Shown here in pieces: positions 24,502 through 32,463 of a stretch of 64,000 nt of DNA; within the stretch, counting starts at the first letter, position 1; every line of letters starts with the position of its first letter. Under the pieces are notes generated by a model. It saw nothing but the letters and a program-made list of their open reading frames with translations. It did not search any database and was not told the origin of the DNA. The position numbers and the translations under genes are program-made. Where the stretch lies: contig JBPYFJ010000041.1 of NCBI GenBank assembly GCA_051985675.1, positions 1-64,000 of the forward strand, written 5' to 3'. This DNA is from JAFAXD01 sp051985675 (GTDB lineage: Bacteria; Pseudomonadota; Alphaproteobacteria; Rhizobiales; Xanthobacteraceae).

Positions 24502-26088
24502 ATGGCCAAGATTAGTCCCGTCGATACGCGGCTGCGCGGGCTGTTCCTGATTGCCCTGGTGGTGATCCTGATCCTGGGGTTGCCGCTTGCCGTCTGGCTC
24601 GATCTGCGCAACCTCACCGAAGTGGCGTTGCGCCGGCAGGCTAGCGACCTCAATTCCGTCATCACCAGCATGCGCGGCTTCTATGGCAGCAACGTCGTCG
24701 GCCGCATTCTGGCGGCGCCCGGAACCACCACCCAGGTCACCCACAACTATCAGGCGATCCCGGGCGCAATCCCGATTCCCGCAACGCTCTCGCTCGAGCT
24801 CGGTCACGTGATCAGCGAGCAGCAGAACAACATCGCCTACCGGTTCGTTTCCGATTACCCGTTCAGGAACCGCCCTCCGCACGAACTGGACGGCTTCGAG
24901 CAACGAGCGCTTGCGATGCTGCGCGCCGATCCGCATCAGGTCGTCACCGACGTCACCGACTCGATCTTCAGCGACCGGGTCCGGCTGATCGCGCCGGTGG
25001 TGATGGGCAAGGCCTGCGTCGACTGCCACAACAGCCACCCGGAGAGCCCGATGCGCGACTGGAAAGTCGGTGACGTGCGCGGCATCCAGGAGGTCACGAT
25101 CACCCAGCCGATCGCCGCCAACATCTTCTCGTTCAAGTACCTGCTGATTTATCTCGGAGTGCTGGCGGCGAGCGGGCTGGGGTTCATCGTCACCCAATAC
25201 CGCCAGGCGGCAACAATTCGCGGCATGAACCAGGAGCTGGAGACGGCGAACGAGTTCCTTGCCTCGTTGTCCATGAAGATCTCGCGCTATCTCTCGCCGC
25301 AAATCTACAAAAGCATCTTCAGCGGCCAAAAGGACGTCACCATCCACACTGAGCGCAAAAAGCTCACGATCTTCTTTTCCGACATCAAGGATTTCACGGC
25401 GACCACGGAGCGGCTGCAGCCCGAGCAGATCACGCGCCTACTCAACGAGTATTTCACCGAGATGTCGGCGATCGCGCTCCAACACGGCGGGACGATCGAC
25501 AAGTTCGTCGGCGATGCCATGCTGATCTTCTTCGGCGATCCCGAAACCAAGGGCGAGGCCGAGGATGCCGCCGCCTGCATGCGCATGGCGATCGACATGC
25601 AGCGCCGCGTGATGGAGCTCAATGCCAGGTGGCGCAACGAGGGGGTCGAAAACCCGTTCCGCGTGCGCATGGGCGTCAACACCGGCTTCTGCAACGTCGG
25701 CAACTTCGGCAGCAGCGACCGGATGGACTACACGATCATCGGCGCCGAGGCGAACCTGGCGGCGCGGCTGCAATCGATCGCGCAGCCCGGTCACATCGTC
25801 GTCAGCTACGAAACCTACGCGCTGGTGCGGCGCATGCTAGTCGCGCATCCGCTGCCGCCGATCACGATGAAGGGAATCAGCCGCGACGTCGTTCCGTACG
25901 CGGTCGAAGGCCTGCTCGACAGTTCTGGCGCCAAGGTCGAGATCTTCAGCGAGCACATGACCGGGCTCGACTTCTTCCTCGACCCCACCGTAATGGATGC
26001 CCGCACCTCGGCGCACGTCCGCACCGTGCTGGCGAACGCGATTGCGACGCTCGACCGGCATCGCGCCAAGTCGCATGACGGCGTCTGA
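24502..26088 (+). CDS. Membrane adenylate cyclase with c-type heme (DUF3365/Tll0287-like) sensor domain
   Basis: A 528-residue class III nucleotide cyclase. One transmembrane helix (about 12-32) leads into a periplasmic domain of about 170 residues that ends in KACVDCHNSHPE (CxxCH near residue 172), a covalent heme-c site typical of the DUF3365/Tll0287-like sensor fold. A second helix (about 210-232) follows, then a coiled coil and a cyclase domain from about 286. The catalytic domain has FFSDIKDFT and the second metal aspartate in GDAMLIFFGDP, and the transition-state and substrate residues appear present (GVNTGFCNVGNFGS, DYTIIGAEANLAAR). It would make cAMP in response to a redox or gas signal at the periplasmic heme. 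Confidence 0.9.
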   Translation: MAKISPVDTRLRGLFLIALVVILILGLPLAVWLDLRNLTEVALRRQASDLNSVITSMRGFYGSNVVGRILAAPGTTTQVTHNYQAIPGAIPIPATLSLELGHVISEQQNNIAYRFVSDYPFRNRPPHELDGFEQRALAMLRADPHQVVTDVTDSIFSDRVRLIAPVVMGKACVDCHNSHPESPMRDWKVGDVRGIQEVTITQPIAANIFSFKYLLIYLGVLAASGLGFIVTQYRQAATIRGMNQELETANEFLASLSMKISRYLSPQIYKSIFSGQKDVTIHTERKKLTIFFSDIKDFTATTERLQPEQITRLLNEYFTEMSAIALQHGGTIDKFVGDAMLIFFGDPETKGEAEDAAACMRMAIDMQRRVMELNARWRNEGVENPFRVRMGVNTGFCNVGNFGSSDRMDYTIIGAEANLAARLQSIAQPGHIVVSYETYALVRRMLVAHPLPPITMKGISRDVVPYAVEGLLDSSGAKVEIFSEHMTGLDFFLDPTVMDARTSAHVRTVLANAIATLDRHRAKSHDGV

Positions 26089-26237
26089 TGCGCTGCTGCG
26101 CTAAAGTGCAATAGAACCGGACTTCGCTCAGAACGGCACGCTGGCTGGGGCTTTTCCTTCAGGGCAGGGGTAACGGCCGGGTTGCCCGGGTGACGGCGCT
26201 CGCATATCGTCCGACACTCGCAACATCGGAGGCCCGG

Positions 26238-26699
26238 ATGTCAGTCGAGGGACTTATCCTGCACCATGGCGAGGCCCACGGGGTCACCCTGCATCAGACT
26301 CGGGTCGATTATCTCGTCACCGCTGAACATTCCAAACAATGCTCATTGTTTGAATTCACGGTTGCCCCGGGCTTCAACACGGGCGCCCACTATCACACCA
26401 AGATCGAAGAGATATTCTACGTTCTCGAGGGAGAGCTCGACCTGCGCTGCGGCGAACGCACCCTACGCGGCGGGCCGGGAACATGTGTGTTCGTCCCTCC
26501 CGGCGCGGCGCACGCGTTCGGAAACTCGGGCTCGGCGCCGGGCCGGATGTTGCTGATCACCGCGCCGCCAGGGCATGAGAAATATTTCGACGAATTGCGC
26601 GACCTGATTGCGAAGGGCGGCAAGCCGGATCCCGATGCGCTGGCCAAGCTGCGCGCAAAATACGACACGGTCCAGCTGGCCACGCTGACGCCGGGCTGA
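26238..26699 (+). CDS. Cupin-domain protein
   Basis: A 153-residue single-domain cupin. The metal-binding motif 1 reads GAHYHTKIEEIFYVLEGELDL (two histidines and a glutamate) and motif 2 reads PPGAAHAFGN (third histidine). The N-terminal strands and a C-terminal helical extension (FDELRDLIAKGGKPD) are typical of small quercetinase- or isomerase-like cupins of unknown substrate. The start at ATG 26238 is chosen because the upstream 16 residues are poorly protein-like. The gene stands alone between the cyclase and the CHRD gene. Confidence 0.85.
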   Translation: MSVEGLILHHGEAHGVTLHQTRVDYLVTAEHSKQCSLFEFTVAPGFNTGAHYHTKIEEIFYVLEGELDLRCGERTLRGGPGTCVFVPPGAAHAFGNSGSAPGRMLLITAPPGHEKYFDELRDLIAKGGKPDPDALAKLRAKYDTVQLATLTPG

Positions 26700-26885
26700 T
26701 TGCGCCCGGTCACCCGCGATCAGGAGTTGGGGCTCCCACCGTACCAATTCTCGGCTCGCGACCACCCGATCACCGACCTAGCATCAGGCACGCGGCGTAA
26801 GCTCACCACAGGCGCGTACCGCACGCCCTGTCGGTCATGATGCTATCGTCGGACGCGAGGTCGGCCCGCATCGAACGAGCCAGAC

Positions 26886-27371
26886 ATGAACGAGGTGCTG
26901 TCGCGGCGAGCATTGGTGGCAGCAGTTGCGGCCCTTGCGGCGATGGCCGCCTGGGCGGGACCGCTACAGGCTGCGCCGGTATCATTCAAGGTGCCGATCT
27001 CCGGCGGCCAGCAGGTGCCGCTGGTCGAGACCCAGGGCTACGGCATTGCCGATCTCACCTATGACCCCGATACGCGGATCCTGACGTGGACCGTCACCTA
27101 CAACGGCCTATCCGGTCCCGTCACCGCGGCTCAATTCCATGGCCCCGCGCAGCCGAGCAAGAATGCTCCCGGCTTGGTCTCCCTGACCAAACAGGGCGGT
27201 CCGGTGGAAAGTCCGATAACCGGGCGCGCGACGCTGACCGCCGAGCAGAACCGGCAGTTTGCCGCCGGTGAGTGGTACATCGACATAACGACCGCAGCGC
27301 ATCCGGACGGCGAAATCCGCGGCCAAGTCGTGACGCCCGTCCCGGAACGTGCGCGCGGCCGTCGGCGGTGA
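26886..27371 (+). CDS. Exported CHRD-domain protein
   Basis: A 161-residue protein with a signal peptide (residues 1-30, VAALAAMAAWAGPLQAAP) followed by one CHRD domain. It shows GGQQVPLVETQGYGIADLTYDPDTR, LTWTVTYNGLSGPVTAAQFHGPA and the WYIDITTAAHPDGEIRGQV closing motif. CHRD domains, first described in chordin, occur as periplasmic or extracellular beta-sandwiches in bacteria; the role is unknown. The short tail is basic (PERARGRRR). The RBS is weak. Confidence 0.9.
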   Translation: MNEVLSRRALVAAVAALAAMAAWAGPLQAAPVSFKVPISGGQQVPLVETQGYGIADLTYDPDTRILTWTVTYNGLSGPVTAAQFHGPAQPSKNAPGLVSLTKQGGPVESPITGRATLTAEQNRQFAAGEWYIDITTAAHPDGEIRGQVVTPVPERARGRRR

Positions 27372-27501
27372 TCGCTGCCACGTGTGCAGGGCGGCGACTG
27401 CCTCGACCAAAAATCATCTAGGCCCCGGATTGCCGCGGACGCAAAACCGCACGATCGCAAACCGACATACATTTTGTTTATTTTTGCGCAAGTGCGTTCG
27501 C

Positions 27502-27570
27502 GCGCGGCCGCATGGATGCCTCTCTCGCCGAATTGGGCATCCATGGGCCACTAAATTAGCGCGGCCGCGC
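27502..27570. repeat. Nested palindrome downstream of acyl-CoA ligase gene
   Basis: Outer stem GCGCGGCCGC (27502-27511) with GCGGCCGCGC (27561-27570). Inner stem CATGGATGCC (27511-27520) with GGCATCCATG (27536-27545), 15-base loop. The arms touch on the left and have a 15-base spacer on the right. This has the same two-stem, left-flush plan as the type A elements but an unrelated sequence. It lies between the convergent 3' ends of the CHRD gene and the ligase gene (stop at 27582). Confidence 0.75.
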
Positions 27571-27581
27571 AGTGACCGCCG

Positions 27582-29219
27582 TCACGCGCGCTCGCGCAGC
27601 AGGCGCCGGATCACCTTGCCGGTCGTGGTCATCGGCATCTCCGCGATGAACGCGATCTCGCGCGGATATTCGTGCGCGGAGAGATGCGTCTTGACGAACG
27701 CTTGAATATCGGCCGCCAGCCGATCGGACGCGCTGACACCGGGTTTCAGCACAATGAACGCCTTCACGATCTCGGTGCGCACCGGATCGGGCTTGCCGAC
27801 CGCGGCCGCGAGCGCGACGGCCGGGTGGCGGATCAAGCAATCCTCAATCTCGCCCGGCCCGATGCGATAGCCCGACGAGGTGATCACGTCGTCGTCGCGC
27901 CCGACGAACCCGATGTAGCCCTGCGGATCAACCACGCCCTGGTCGCCCGTTGTCATCCAATCGCCCAGGAACTTCTCGCGCGTCGCATCCGGCCGCGCCC
28001 AATATTCGAGGAACATCACCGGATCCGGCCGCTTCACCGCGATCTGCCCCTGCTCGCCCGGAGCGCAGCGCGTTCCGTCGGGCCTGATCACGGCGACCTC
28101 GTGTCCCGGCACCGGCTTGCCGATGACGCCGGGCTTGGACACACCGATCTTGCCGCAGGCGGCGAGGATCTTGTTGCATTCGGTTTGTCCGTAGAACTCG
28201 TTGATGACGAGCCTGAGCGCCGACTTGCCCCACTCGTAAGTCTGGGCGCCGAGCGACTCGCCGCCGGAGCCGACGGTTCGCAACGCGAGCCGGTGCCGGC
28301 CGAGCGGATGCGGGGCCGCGCGCAGCATGCGCAATGCGGTCGGCGGGATGAACGCGTTGCGCACGCCGGTAGCGGCCATCAGCGCGAACGCCTCCTCCGG
28401 ATCGAACCGCTCGAACCGCCGCGCCACCACGGGAACGCCGTAGTAAAGTCCGGGCAGCAGGACGTTGAGCAGGCCTCCCGCCCACGCCCAGTCGGCCGGC
28501 GTCCACAGGCAGTCGCCGGCCTGGGGGAAGAACTCGTGCACGAACTCGACGCCCGGCAGGTGACCGAGCAACACGCGGTGCGGCTCGAGCGCACCTTTCG
28601 GCGGCCCGGTGGTGCCCGACGTGTAGATCATCATGGCGGGATCGTCCGCCGCGGTCGTTTCCGGCTCGAAACTCGTTGAGGCCTTGTCCAAGGTTGCGGC
28701 AAGATCGAGCGCGCCTTCACCGCCGCGCTCGACCGTGAGCACTAGCGCGAGCTCGCCAAGCGATTCACGCGCGACGGCAAGCTTCGCAAGGCCGCGCGCA
28801 TCCGTGATCAGCGCCTTGGCACCTGAGTCCTGCAGCCGGTAGGAGAGCGCGTCCGGCCCGAACAAGGCCGCCAGCGGCAGCGCAATCGCGCCAAGCTTGT
28901 AGATCGCGATGTGGATCGCGGCCACCTCCGGCATCTGCGGCAGCATCAGCGCGACCCGGTCGCCGCGCGCGATGCCATTCGCGCGCAGCGCATTGGCGAG
29001 CCGGTTCGACATCTCGCGCAGCGTGCCGTAATCGACCGCCTCGAGGCGCCCGTTCGCAAGCTGATGCAGGATCGCGGCGCGGCGCGGATCGCGCTCCGCC
29101 CAGCGATCGCATACCGCGACCGCGATGTTGAACGCGGCGGGAACCTGCCAGCGAAACTCGCGGCAGAGCGCATCGTAGTCGCGCATGGGAGGAAGGACAG
29201 ACGGCGCGAACTCGGGCAT
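27582..29219 (-). CDS. AMP-dependent acyl-CoA synthetase (medium-chain / acetyl-CoA-synthetase-like)
   Basis: A 545-residue adenylate-forming ligase. The AMP-binding loop is YTSGTTGPPKGA (about residue 200). It also has WTPADWAWAGG, the NEFYGQTECN motif, the WMTTGDQGV motif, GRDDDVITSSGYRIGPGEIE and the terminal catalytic lysine in TTTGKVIRR. The DWAWAGG and GQTE combination is characteristic of the medium-chain and methylmalonyl-like acyl-CoA synthetase branch rather than the FATP branch at 22031-23836. It is cytosolic. The start at 29219 has no good ribosome binding site; the ATG at 29186 is an alternative. The gene stands alone, with an element-like palindrome on each side. Confidence 0.9.
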   Translation of the reverse strand: MPEFAPSVLPPMRDYDALCREFRWQVPAAFNIAVAVCDRWAERDPRRAAILHQLANGRLEAVDYGTLREMSNRLANALRANGIARGDRVALMLPQMPEVAAIHIAIYKLGAIALPLAALFGPDALSYRLQDSGAKALITDARGLAKLAVARESLGELALVLTVERGGEGALDLAATLDKASTSFEPETTAADDPAMMIYTSGTTGPPKGALEPHRVLLGHLPGVEFVHEFFPQAGDCLWTPADWAWAGGLLNVLLPGLYYGVPVVARRFERFDPEEAFALMAATGVRNAFIPPTALRMLRAAPHPLGRHRLALRTVGSGGESLGAQTYEWGKSALRLVINEFYGQTECNKILAACGKIGVSKPGVIGKPVPGHEVAVIRPDGTRCAPGEQGQIAVKRPDPVMFLEYWARPDATREKFLGDWMTTGDQGVVDPQGYIGFVGRDDDVITSSGYRIGPGEIEDCLIRHPAVALAAAVGKPDPVRTEIVKAFIVLKPGVSASDRLAADIQAFVKTHLSAHEYPREIAFIAEMPMTTTGKVIRRLLRERA

Positions 29220-29226
29220 CTACTAC

Positions 29227-29293
29227 TAGTACGATGGATTTCGCGCCCGCGACACTGCCGCAAGCGCGTAAGGACTTCAAGTCCACCATACTA
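29227..29293. repeat. Decayed copy of palindromic element, overlapping a coding end
   Basis: TAGTACGATGGA (29227-29238) pairs with TCCACCATACTA (29282-29293), ten of twelve positions, and both ends carry the CTAG edge seen in the type A and B elements. The inner right arm AGGACTTCAAGTCC resembles AGGAACTTCAAA; the inner left arm has diverged. The right end supplies the last codons and stop of the small membrane gene 29277-29525. Confidence 0.5.
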
Positions 29294-29525
29294 GAACGAC
29301 GACCAACGCCACGGCCGCGATCGGCATGCTGGCGAGGAACAGACACCACGCCCAACCTCCAGGCGGTGACGGCGTATCGTCGCCCGGCAAGCCGAACAAT
29401 GGAATCGGTCTGAACAATTGCCGCAGCCCGAGCGCTCGCCGCCGTTCGACCGGTGCGCCATCGCCGTGCGCCACAGCGGTGAGGCTGGGCTTATCGCGGC
29501 CGAAAATATATCTGGCAATCGGCAT
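29277..29525 (-). CDS. Small membrane protein (82 aa)
   Basis: An 82-residue protein: a soluble N-terminal part with RYIFGRDKPSL and basic residues, then one or two hydrophobic segments at the C-terminus (GWAWCLFLASMPIAAVALVVVLVWWT). A GGAG sequence precedes the ATG at 29525. It lies 57 bp downstream of another small membrane protein gene on the same strand. Its last five codons lie inside a decayed palindromic element, so the present C-terminus may have been created by the element. Family not recognised. Confidence 0.5.
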   Translation of the reverse strand: MPIARYIFGRDKPSLTAVAHGDGAPVERRRALGLRQLFRPIPLFGLPGDDTPSPPGGWAWCLFLASMPIAAVALVVVLVWWT

Positions 29526-29582
29526 TGCCGTCTCCGCATCGTCTATTGGTCCGCGTCTTTGTTTGGTCGGCGCCTCGCGCAG

Positions 29583-29762
29583 CTAGTTGTGCTGCGACAT
29601 CGCGACGTCGGCACTGGTTGACAGCGGCGGAGCAGATGAAGGCGGCGTCGCCGCCAGCAAGAAAGCGGCGGCGGCCACAACGTAAAACATGGCGACAGCG
29701 ATCGCCCGCCGTCGGACGGACCGCAGCTGCGCGCCATTCTCCAGATCGGATGGGACTGGCAT
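29583..29762 (-). CDS. Small single-pass membrane protein (59 aa)
   Basis: A 59-codon frame from ATG 29762 to TAG 29583. It reads a charged N-terminus (PVPSDLENGAQLRSVRRR), one strong transmembrane helix (about 20-40, AIAVAMFYVVAAAAFLLAA) and a Pro/Ser-rich periplasmic tail. A strong ribosome binding site, GGGAGG, lies 7-12 bases upstream, the best start signal in the area. It is followed on the same strand by the 82-residue membrane protein. Positive-inside topology predicts the N-terminus in the cytosol. Function unknown. Confidence 0.65.
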   Translation of the reverse strand: MPVPSDLENGAQLRSVRRRAIAVAMFYVVAAAAFLLAATPPSSAPPLSTSADVAMSQHN

Positions 29763-29948
29763 CGGAGCCTCCCTTCATGGGATCGCGCCGATGCAGATAG
29801 ACCCGACACCGCCGGGGACCTGTGAGGTGCGTCACAAGCCTCTGAAAAATTTACGAAATATTTCGCGCGGGGGCTGTCGCTGTGGGGGCGTACAGCCGGC
29901 GCGTGTTGCATCGCGGTAGCGGACGGGCGGCAGCGCAGCCGGTGGGTG

Positions 29949-30683
29949 TTATTTGTCCGTGTGAGTGCGCGGCGGGCGTGCAGTTTCCAGAAGCCCCGCC
30001 AGCGCATCGGGCTGCAGCAGCACCACGCCGCCCGATTCCAGTTTCACCCAGCGGTGCTTCTCCCAATCGCGCAGTTGCCGGTTGGTCGCTTCGCGCGAGA
30101 CCCCGATGATCTGACCGAGCTCGCTTTGGGTGATGAGAACCTTGTGGTTGCGGGCATCGGTGCCGGCGAGCCGGAGCAGCGTCTTTGCCAACCGGGCCGG
30201 CAAATCGAGGAAGATGACGTCTTCGACCTGCTCGCTCGTGTTGCGCAGGCGCGCGCACAGGATCTCGATCAGCTTGATTGCAACTTCAGGCTCGCGCTGA
30301 ACCAGCGGAATGAAATCGCGTCGATCGATGATCAGGAGTTCGCTGTCGCGTGCCGCCACCGCGTCCGCGGTGCGCTGGCCGCCGTCGAGCAACGCGATCT
30401 CACCAAAAATCTGACCGGGCCCGATCAGATTAAACACCGCATCCTTGCCCTCGCCGGACGGCACCGTGATCTTCACCTGGCCGGAGCAGACCGCGTAGAG
30501 ACAGGACCCGTGATCGCCCTTGGAAAAGATCGTCGTACCGCGCTTGATGCGCTTGGTGGTGGCGTGCGAGCTGAGCTGTTCAATGAGGGACGACCCGAGC
30601 GCTCCGAACAGCGGGTGCTGCTGGAGAATGGCCTTCTTGTCGAACACCTGACGCGTCGCGTGATCGTCTGCGTGTGCGCTCAT
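29949..30683 (-). CDS. Crp/Fnr family transcriptional regulator
   Basis: A 244-residue regulator. The N-terminal cyclic-nucleotide-binding beta-roll (about 25-140) has IFSKGDHGSCLYAVCSGQVKI, the phosphate-binding-cassette-like GQIFGEIALLDGGQRTADAVA with the glutamate and arginine found in cAMP binders, and then a dimerisation helix. The C-terminal winged helix (about 170-230) has LGQIIGVSREATNRQLRDWEK as the recognition helix. There are no Fnr-type N-terminal cysteines. The intact FGE-A-L-...-RTA cassette fits cAMP binding, consistent with two cyclases nearby. The GVSREATNRQL helix is of the CRP class expected to read TGTGA half-sites like the box at 2945-2960. The target set is inference. 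Confidence 0.92.
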   Translation of the reverse strand: MSAHADDHATRQVFDKKAILQQHPLFGALGSSLIEQLSSHATTKRIKRGTTIFSKGDHGSCLYAVCSGQVKITVPSGEGKDAVFNLIGPGQIFGEIALLDGGQRTADAVAARDSELLIIDRRDFIPLVQREPEVAIKLIEILCARLRNTSEQVEDVIFLDLPARLAKTLLRLAGTDARNHKVLITQSELGQIIGVSREATNRQLRDWEKHRWVKLESGGVVLLQPDALAGLLETARPPRTHTDK

Positions 30684-30983
30684 GTTGTCCCCAATTCACA
30701 ATATCACGCACGCGTCATCGGTATGAAGCGACGTAAATACATAGGCAACGCAATCCTTTGGCCAACAACTCATGCGCGCAGGCACGGCAAATGCACGCCC
30801 TGGCAGCTGGACCGGCGGTAATCCGCCGCACGGTGCGAACGTAATATTGCAGTGCAACCAACCCGTTAAGGATGAGTCCGTGGAGGCTTCGACGGCGCTT
30901 GAAATTTCCCTCGATCTTTTCTAATCGTTCGCCATCGGATGACCGCTTGGTTGACCCGTTAACAACGCCTCGCGGAGCGACCC
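30684..30983. other. 300-bp intergenic region upstream of the Crp/Fnr gene
   Basis: No convincing gene. A 6-bp hairpin, CGGCGG / CCGCCG (30813-30818, 30823-30828), with a TAAT loop is present. The sequence near 30684-30720 (AATTCACAATATCACGC) contains separate TCAC half-sites but no correctly spaced CRP palindrome. It should hold the promoters of the divergent Crp/Fnr and 30984 genes, which I cannot place. Confidence 0.4.
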
Positions 30984-31349
30984 ATGAGGGGAAAAGTCCG
31001 CTTCTCAGGAACTCATGATCGGACCGCATTCGCGCGACGCGCGAATGGTCCGCGTGACTTGCTTGCGCTGCTACGCCCGGCCGGCGCGTTCGCGTATCCA
31101 CGTCAGGTGGTCCAGGACCCTGATCTGACGCTCAACGAGAAGCGCGCGATCCTGTCGTCGTGGGCGTCCGACGCCAGCAGCAAGGACGGCGCCGCGACGC
31201 GACCCCTCTGTGAGGGGCTGTTGCCGGTTGGTTTTGACGACATCATGGACGCCTTGCACGAGCTCGACGAGCAGGCCGCCCACGATAACCGGCCGCGCCC
31301 GCATTACCGCCGCGTGCTGCGGCATCCCCGGGCGAGCGGCCGCCCGTAA
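30984..31349 (+). CDS. Conserved hypothetical protein (121 aa)
   Basis: A small, probably soluble protein. Its middle part, RPAGAFAYPRQVVQDPDLTLNEKRAILSSWASDA, is a pattern I know from short rhizobial proteins of unknown function, in which a predicted amphipathic helix (LNEKRAILSSWASDA) is followed by a variable Pro/Arg-rich region and an FDDIMDALHELDE helix. A GGAG sequence precedes ATG 30984. No catalytic motif, no signal peptide. The final 20 residues are very basic and may be poorly conserved. Confidence 0.7.
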   Translation: MRGKVRFSGTHDRTAFARRANGPRDLLALLRPAGAFAYPRQVVQDPDLTLNEKRAILSSWASDASSKDGAATRPLCEGLLPVGFDDIMDALHELDEQAAHDNRPRPHYRRVLRHPRASGRP

Positions 31350-31525
31350 GCCGATAGGCGGTTCGTCTTCGCCTGTGAACGTACATTGTGGGCCGGCGAT
31401 TGCCCGCCAACCGCCACATTTCCGTGGATAGTCGGGCGCGGGTGGGGTGAATCAATTCCGAAGACTTGTCCGAACTCTTGGCAACGTTGCGGGGCACGTC
31501 TGTGCGTGCGGTGGGAGGGTTATCG

Positions 31526-31837
31526 ATGGGTGACCGCTTGAGAATCCTGATTGTCGCGCTGGCCTTGGCGGCGATGACCGCGCCGAGCTACGCGCAGATG
31601 ACCCAGACCACGGCGCGCAGCGACGCACAAAAGAAATCGGACGCGGACGCTGACAGGGCCTACAGGCAGATGATCAAGAACGTGCCCGATAAGCCGCGCA
31701 ACACCGACCCATGGCAGGACGTGCGCGGAGCCGACGCCACTGCAGACACAAGCGCGGGCAAGCACACCGCGAACTCGAACGCTACCAGCAAGACCAGCGC
31801 CGGCACCAAGCACGCCAGCGGCACAAAGCCGAAATAG
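31526..31837 (+). CDS. Small exported hypothetical protein (103 aa)
   Basis: Starts MGDRLRILIVALALAAMTAP, a signal peptide with cleavage near YAQM, followed by a hydrophilic Lys/Asp/Thr/Ser-rich mature part (KKSDADADRAYRQMIKNVPDK, then low-complexity TSAGKHTANSNATSKTSAG). The motif DRAYRQMIKNVPDK..DPWQDVR recurs in small periplasmic proteins of rhizobia in my memory; function unknown. The start is set by GGGAGGG just upstream of ATG 31526. It is convergent with the CAP-domain gene. Confidence 0.75.
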   Translation: MGDRLRILIVALALAAMTAPSYAQMTQTTARSDAQKKSDADADRAYRQMIKNVPDKPRNTDPWQDVRGADATADTSAGKHTANSNATSKTSAGTKHASGTKPK

Positions 31838-31852
31838 CGTCTGAGTCTGCGG

Positions 31853-32362
31853 TTAGCCCTCGCGGTCGGGCGCCGCCATGATCAGCGTCCAGAATACCTT
31901 GTATTTCGAGTTCGGGGCGTAAACGGCCGCGATCCCCATGCGGGTGACGCCCGGCTTGAGCATATTGGCGCGGTGCGGCGGTGAATCGCGCCAGCCCGAG
32001 AATGCCTCGGCCAGCGTGTGATAGCCGGCGCCGACGTTCTCGACCGCGGCTTTGGCCGGGAAGCCCGCACTAGTGATGCGGTCGGTAAACGAGCGCGCGG
32101 CGTTGTGGTCGAGCTTGTCGCGTTGCGCCATGGCGCGCGACTGCTCGGACGCAAGCCGCATCAGGGCAGGATCAACCGCGACCGGGCCGAGCCCGTTGTT
32201 CTGGCGATAGCCTGAAATCATCGATTGCGCCGCGGTCGCGTCGACCTCGGCGTTCGGTGCTGCCAAGTTCTGATAAAAGCTCGGCTGCGACGGCAGATCG
32301 CCGCCCGCGCAGGCGGCAAGCGCCAGGGCCGTCAGAGCGATGATGGGCAGCGTGCGATGCAT
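31853..32362 (-). CDS. CAP-domain (SCP/PR-1-like) lipoprotein
   Basis: A 169-residue envelope protein with a lipoprotein signal peptide ending LALAACAGG, so Cys about 18 would be lipidated. The CAP domain (about 45-165) shows ISGYRQNNGLGPVAVDPALMRLASEQSRAMA, the catalytic-site-like LDHNAARSFTDRI, VGAGYHTLAEAFSGWRDSPPHRANML and the GIAAVYAPNSKYKVFWTLIM closing strand. The histidines expected in the CAP cavity (DH, PHR) are present. CAP proteins are extracellular with varied or unknown roles. Start ATG 32362 is at the signal peptide. Confidence 0.88.
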   Translation of the reverse strand: MHRTLPIIALTALALAACAGGDLPSQPSFYQNLAAPNAEVDATAAQSMISGYRQNNGLGPVAVDPALMRLASEQSRAMAQRDKLDHNAARSFTDRITSAGFPAKAAVENVGAGYHTLAEAFSGWRDSPPHRANMLKPGVTRMGIAAVYAPNSKYKVFWTLIMAAPDREG

Positions 32363-32463
32363 GAGGGTAACTGTGGCGCAGGTTAAAGGGGCAAAGGTCG
32401 CCAAACGGTTTACGGCCGGCCGGCAACCCGCTCATCCGCGGGCAAGCCGTTATCTCCCGACGG

